Of a stretch of DNA of 12,014 nt, positions 8,967 through 12,014 are shown piece by piece. The notes beneath the pieces are model-generated. The model had not been told where the DNA came from, ran no database searches, and worked only from the letters and a program-made list of their open reading frames with translations. Origin of the DNA: Corynebacterium sp. (lineage in GTDB: Bacteria > Actinomycetota > Actinomycetes > Mycobacteriales > Mycobacteriaceae); assembly GCA_030450335.1 (NCBI GenBank), contig JAKDIS010000081.1:1-12014 (forward strand). Direction: 5' to 3'. The translations under genes were made by a program, and so were the position numbers. Numbering within the stretch: position 1 is the stretch's first letter; each line of letters begins with the position of its first letter.

Positions 8967-9979
8967 CGTGCGCCCTCCAGTCGGATGCGGGGGTCGAGGT
9001 TGGCGTGGATCAGGTCGGTGACCAGCTGGATCACCACGAACAGCACCACGGAGAGCAGCAGCAGGACCTGCACCACCGGGTAGTCGCGCACGGCCACCGC
9101 CTGGTGGATGAGGTGGCCCAGGCCGGGCCAGGCGAACAGGGCCTCGATGATCACCGCGCCGCCGAGCAGCTGGCCGATCTGCAGGCCCAGCACGGTGACC
9201 GCCGGGGGTAGGGCGTTGGGCAGGACCTGGGTGAGCAGGATGCGCCGCCGCGGGATGCCCAGGGCGCGGGCGGTGGTGGCGTAGGGCTGGCCGAGTTCGG
9301 TGCGCACCGACTCGTCGAGGAAGCGGGTCAGTGCCGCCGCGGACGGCAACGCCAGGCACACGGCGGGCAGCAGGAGGTACTGGGCGGTGATGTCGGGGCG
9401 GTCGAGCAGCCCGTCGCGCGGCACGCCGCCGGCGGGCAGGACGACGAACACCACGCCGAAGACGATGATCGCCAGCGCACCGGTGACGAACGTCGGCAGG
9501 GCCACGCCGAGGGTGGCGAAGGCGGTCGCGGCGGAGCGCGCCCACCGTCGGTCGACGAGTTCGGCGCCGACGCTGACCACCAGGGCGAGGACGACGGCCA
9601 GCAGGACGGCGGTGGTGGTGAGCAGCAGGGTGCGTCCTGCGGCCTCCCCGACGAGGGTGGCGATGTCGCCGCCGATGACCAGCGAGCGCCCCGGGTGCAG
9701 GGTCAGCAGCGAGCCGATCCAGGAGAGGTACTGGCTGACGGGGGAGGCGGTCAGCCCGAGGTCGTCGCGCAGGGCGGCGACGGCCTCCGGCGGGGCGTCG
9801 GACCCCGCGAGGGCCTCGGCCGGGTCGCCGGGGATCAGCCGGAGCAGGGCGAAGACCACCACGGATCCGGCGGCGACGACGGCGATGGCGGAGGGCAGGC
9901 GGCGCAGGAGGAAGGGCAGGACGGTCGGGCGGGTTCTGGTCGGAGTCGTGGTTGCGGTTGTCACGGTGGTGTTCCTCAC
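8963..9979 (-). CDS. ABC importer permease (DppB type)
   Basis: The first transmembrane subunit of the importer, 338 residues from GTG 9979. It has the DppB layout: an N-terminal helix (about 29-49) followed by LIPGDP, a long external segment, and several hydrophobic helices (117-138, 157-181, 200-218, 262-283, 302-321). The ATPase-contact EAA motif reads TARALGIPRRRILLTQVLPN (237-256). The ending ...RDYPVVQVLLLLSVVLFVVIQLVTDLI is typical of the family. No good ribosome binding site precedes GTG 9979. An in-frame GTG at 9964 has GAGGAA at a suitable distance and may be the true start, giving 333 residues. The upstream binding-protein stop is only four bases from GTG 9979, and the downstream permease gene overlaps by four bases, so the genes form one operon. 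Confidence 0.93.
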   Translation of the reverse strand: MRNTTVTTATTTPTRTRPTVLPFLLRRLPSAIAVVAAGSVVVFALLRLIPGDPAEALAGSDAPPEAVAALRDDLGLTASPVSQYLSWIGSLLTLHPGRSLVIGGDIATLVGEAAGRTLLLTTTAVLLAVVLALVVSVGAELVDRRWARSAATAFATLGVALPTFVTGALAIIVFGVVFVVLPAGGVPRDGLLDRPDITAQYLLLPAVCLALPSAAALTRFLDESVRTELGQPYATTARALGIPRRRILLTQVLPNALPPAVTVLGLQIGQLLGGAVIIEALFAWPGLGHLIHQAVAVRDYPVVQVLLLLSVVLFVVIQLVTDLIHANLDPRIRLEGAR

Positions 9980-9983
9980 GGGG

Positions 9984-11585
9984 TCAGGAGGTGAAGGTGG
10001 CGTGGGCGAAGACGGGTTCGGAGCGTTTGGTCCAGGTCACGCCCTTGAGGTTGGAGGCGGTGACCAGCGGGGCGTCGGGGCGGATGAGTTCGACGAGGAA
10101 GGCCTCGTCGAGCAGGATGTCGTTGAGCCGGCGGTAGGCGGCCTGCGCCGCGGGGGAGGACGGGTCGCCGGCGAGCCAGGCGTCGGCGGCCGCGGCGGAG
10201 TAGGCGTCGCTGCGGAAGTTGGAGGTGTTGTGCTCGGAGTTGAAGGGGAAGGCGCTCACGGTCAGGGTGGCCGGGGTGTACTGCACGAAGTCGTGGCTGA
10301 GCAGCCACATGCCGTCGAAGCCGGCGTTGCGCAGCTTCTCGCCGTGCACGCCGGCCTCCAGGGGCTGCAGGTCCACGGTCACGCCGATCTCGGCGAGGTC
10401 GGCGCGGATGATCTGGGCGGTGTTCTGCTCGGTGGGGTCCGCCCCGCGGTAGGACAGGGTCGCGTCCGGCAGCGGGCCGTCCTCCTCCTCGACCTGCCCG
10501 ACGAGCTCGCGGGCACGGTCGAGGTCGCGCTGGTAGGTGTCGTTGCGTTTCTCGTCGTAGGCGGCGGAGTCGGCGGGCCACGGCAACGACTGGGTGTAGC
10601 CGCGGCCCTGGTAGACCTCGTCGAGGATGCGGTCACGGTCCACGGCGTAGGCCACGGCCTGGCGCACACGCCGGTCGCGGAAGGTCGGGGCCTGCACGTT
10701 CATGCCCGTGTAGTAGGTGGCCCCGGTGCCGGACTTCTCGGTGACGTCGAAGAGGTCGTTGTCCTCCAGGGCCTCGGCGTCGCGGGGTTCGACGGCGGGC
10801 AGGACGTCGAGCTGCCCGGAGCGCAGCTGGGCGAACTGCGTCTGGCTGTCGGGGACGACCACGACCTCGATGCCGTCGATCGCGGGCGCGCCGGTGCGGT
10901 ATCCCTCGTAGGCGCCGAGGCTGAGGTGGCTGCCGCGCTGCCAGTCGTCGAAGCTGAAGGGGCCGGTGCCGACGAAGGCGGTGCCGTCGTTGAAGGCGTC
11001 GACCATGGAGTCCTCGATGACCGGCACGAACTCGAAGAGGTCGAAGACGTTGTTCACCGCCCGGGCGAACGTGAAGTCCACGGTGAGGGGGTCGGGGGTG
11101 TCGATGCGCTCGATCTGCTGGGCGGTGCGGGCGAGCTGTCCGGAGCGCGCCGGGTCGGAGTAGTTCTCGAAACTGGCCTTGACGTCGCCGGAGTCCAGGT
11201 CGGCGCCGTTGTGGAAGGTGACGTCGTCGCGCAGGCGCACGGTCACGTCCGTGCCGTCGTCGCTGACGTCCCAGGACTCGGCGAGGACGGGCTGCGGCTC
11301 GAGGTCACCGTCGTCGTCCTCCCTCTCGGCGTCGTACTTGGTGAGGGTCTCGAAGACGTTGCCGGTCACGGTGAGTTCGGCGATGCCGCCGCCGGAGTAC
11401 AGCGTCTTCGGGCTGAGGTCGTTGGGCGTGCCGACGCGGGCGGTGCCGCCGTCGACGGGTTCGCCGTCGGCCGCGGCGAGGCGTTCGCCGACCGCGGAGG
11501 TGCAGCCGGCGAGCACGGCGAGGACGGTGACGCCGGTGAGGAGCGTCAGGACGGGGGAGTGGCGGGTCACGGCGGGTGGCCTCAT
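9984..11585 (-). CDS. Solute-binding lipoprotein of a peptide/nickel-type ABC importer (family 5)
   Basis: This 533-residue protein is the extracellular substrate receptor and first gene of the operon. A signal peptide (residues 1-27, core VLTLLTGVTVLAVLAGC) ends in lipobox LAGC with the lipidated cysteine at 28. The mature part has family-5 landmarks: LAESWDVSDDGTDVTVRLRD (about 102-121) with the following FHNGADLDSGDVKASF, GTGPFSFDDWQRG, MNVQAPTFRDRRVRQAVAYA and a C-terminal region with many aromatic residues. Members of this family bind peptides, nickel, opines, glycosides and other compounds, so the family does not fix the ligand. Neighbouring sulfatase and the McbR-type operator suggest a sulfate ester or another organosulfur compound. 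The start is ATG 11585 with a weak GGAA just upstream; the perfect McbR-type box lies 65 bases further upstream. Confidence 0.93.
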   Translation of the reverse strand: MRPPAVTRHSPVLTLLTGVTVLAVLAGCTSAVGERLAAADGEPVDGGTARVGTPNDLSPKTLYSGGGIAELTVTGNVFETLTKYDAEREDDDGDLEPQPVLAESWDVSDDGTDVTVRLRDDVTFHNGADLDSGDVKASFENYSDPARSGQLARTAQQIERIDTPDPLTVDFTFARAVNNVFDLFEFVPVIEDSMVDAFNDGTAFVGTGPFSFDDWQRGSHLSLGAYEGYRTGAPAIDGIEVVVVPDSQTQFAQLRSGQLDVLPAVEPRDAEALEDNDLFDVTEKSGTGATYYTGMNVQAPTFRDRRVRQAVAYAVDRDRILDEVYQGRGYTQSLPWPADSAAYDEKRNDTYQRDLDRARELVGQVEEEDGPLPDATLSYRGADPTEQNTAQIIRADLAEIGVTVDLQPLEAGVHGEKLRNAGFDGMWLLSHDFVQYTPATLTVSAFPFNSEHNTSNFRSDAYSAAAADAWLAGDPSSPAAQAAYRRLNDILLDEAFLVELIRPDAPLVTASNLKGVTWTKRSEPVFAHATFTS

Positions 11586-11736
11586 TTCATTCCGGTCAGA
11601 GCGGATCGGTTGCAGGCGGGGCCTGCGGGAGGGGTGTGCTGAGCCAGAAGTAGACCATGCTGTCTATGTAGGTTCACACCGTTCCATTCCCGGTGAGCCG
11701 ATCGGGCCCGCCGTCGCGGCGGCGTGTGCAGACGGC
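11586..11736. other. Leader and promoter region of the importer-sulfatase operon
   Basis: No gene is seen here. Read on the minus strand it holds the McbR-type box (11651-11666), A/T-rich sequence suited to a promoter (TACATA immediately before and overlapping the box), and a leader of some 65 bases. In the leader, GCAGGC-GGG-GCCTGC at 11612-11626 can form a 6-bp hairpin near the start codon. The exact promoter elements cannot be fixed by eye. Confidence 0.45.
11651..11666 (-). promoter_or_regulatory. Perfect McbR-type sulfur operator upstream of the importer-sulfatase operon
   Basis: The sequence TAGAC-CATGCT-GTCTA matches the ten defined positions of the McbR palindrome TAGAC-N6-GTCTA without error. 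It is 65 bases upstream of the binding-protein start codon and close to the probable promoter, as expected for a repressor site. It predicts that importer and sulfatase are derepressed when the McbR effector S-adenosylhomocysteine signals sulfur limitation, together with the dioxygenase gene. Confidence 0.85.
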
Positions 11737-11808
11737 GAGGGGCGGAAATCGAGCGTGGGATGTTTGAATCCCCGGGTTCAGACATCCCACGCTCGATCTC
11801 CGCCCCTC
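11737..11808. repeat. Long hairpin repeat, copy 2
   Basis: Arms 11737-11770 and 11775-11808 pair across a CCCG loop over 34 positions, with two T-G wobbles and one A-C mismatch on the plus strand (the A-C becomes G-U on a minus-strand transcript). The inner arms match copy 1 at 477-546 in sequence and orientation. The outer stem is AGGGGCGGA here and AGGGGCCAA there, each matched by its partner arm. It lies between the 3' end of the partial gene at 11923 and the operon promoter, where it could end upstream transcription; no T-run follows. Confidence 0.85.
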
Positions 11809-11922
11809 TCCCCGAACCTGTAGGGGTGCCAGGTCCAGCTTGGTCCCCCGGGGCCAGGCGGTCGGCCCGGAAGCAGCCCGAAGCAGGACGCCGCGCGCCG
11901 GGGGTGGCGCGGGCAGGTGCGC

Positions 11923-12014
11923 TCAGCGGCGGCGTCGGCGTCCGGCGGGGGTAGCCACCGGGAAGTTCTCGACCGGGAAATTGCGGTTTAACCCGCGAGA
12001 AACAGAAAACGTCG
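11923..12014 (-). CDS. 3' end of an unidentified gene (partial)
   Basis: A minus-strand frame enters from the right edge and ends at TGA 11923-11925. It gives about 30 residues, including RGLNRNFPVENFPVATPAG followed by five arginines. The non-GC-biased beginning and clean stop make it a better candidate than the other two frames, one of which stops at once and the other runs as low-complexity sequence through the repeat. The family cannot be told. Confidence 0.4.
   Translation of the reverse strand, partial: TFSVSRGLNRNFPVENFPVATPAGRRRRR

Noticed and set aside
8028..9545. Single long minus-strand frame covering both permease genes
   Set aside because: Only its part from 8966 to about 8756 is real (N-terminus of the DppC-type permease). 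The rest is out of frame with recognisable permease sequence.
9300..11642. Long plus-strand open frame opposite the binding protein and permease genes
   Set aside because: Its Val/Gly-rich sequence is the antisense reading of two recognised genes and contains no motif of its own.

Overview
The window is GC-rich actinobacterial DNA, most likely from a Corynebacterium species. The best genus clue is regulatory. Two copies of the 16-bp operator TAGAC-N6-GTCTA, which I know as the target of the corynebacterial sulfur repressor McbR, lie upstream of the sulfur genes. One copy is perfect and the other has a single mismatch. The predicted oxygenase also closely resembles, from memory, the mycobacterial sulfate ester dioxygenase Rv3406.

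Layout: 3-92 is the 3' end of an unidentified gene and 160-453 encodes a small membrane protein, both on +. A long hairpin repeat (473-550) separates them from a convergent minus-strand Fe(II)/2-oxoglutarate sulfate ester dioxygenase (565-1524, McbR-type box at 1559-1574). Between 1621 and 4048 is a block of different character: a decayed alpha/beta-hydrolase, a flavodoxin-fold NAD(P)H:quinone oxidoreductase, and a divergent AraC-family regulator. From 11585 down to 4062 a minus-strand operon runs: solute-binding lipoprotein, permease, frameshifted second permease, double ATPase, arylsulfatase. A perfect McbR-type box (11651-11666) heads it. Upstream is a second copy of the hairpin repeat (11737-11808), then the 3' end of another minus-strand gene (11923-12014).

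Working model (inference): under sulfur limitation McbR releases both operators. The peptide/nickel-type ABC importer brings in an organosulfur compound, probably a sulfate ester. The arylsulfatase, which has no visible signal peptide, hydrolyses aryl-type esters in the cytoplasm, and the dioxygenase cleaves alkyl sulfates oxidatively; both release sulfate. Two near-identical hairpins about 11 kb apart mark the outer edges of the module.

Points of doubt: the second permease is broken in the given sequence by one base in a C6 tract, and the hydrolase remnant is broken in a C5 tract. These could be real mutations, recoding or assembly errors. The long open frames antisense to the operon are GC-rich shadows.
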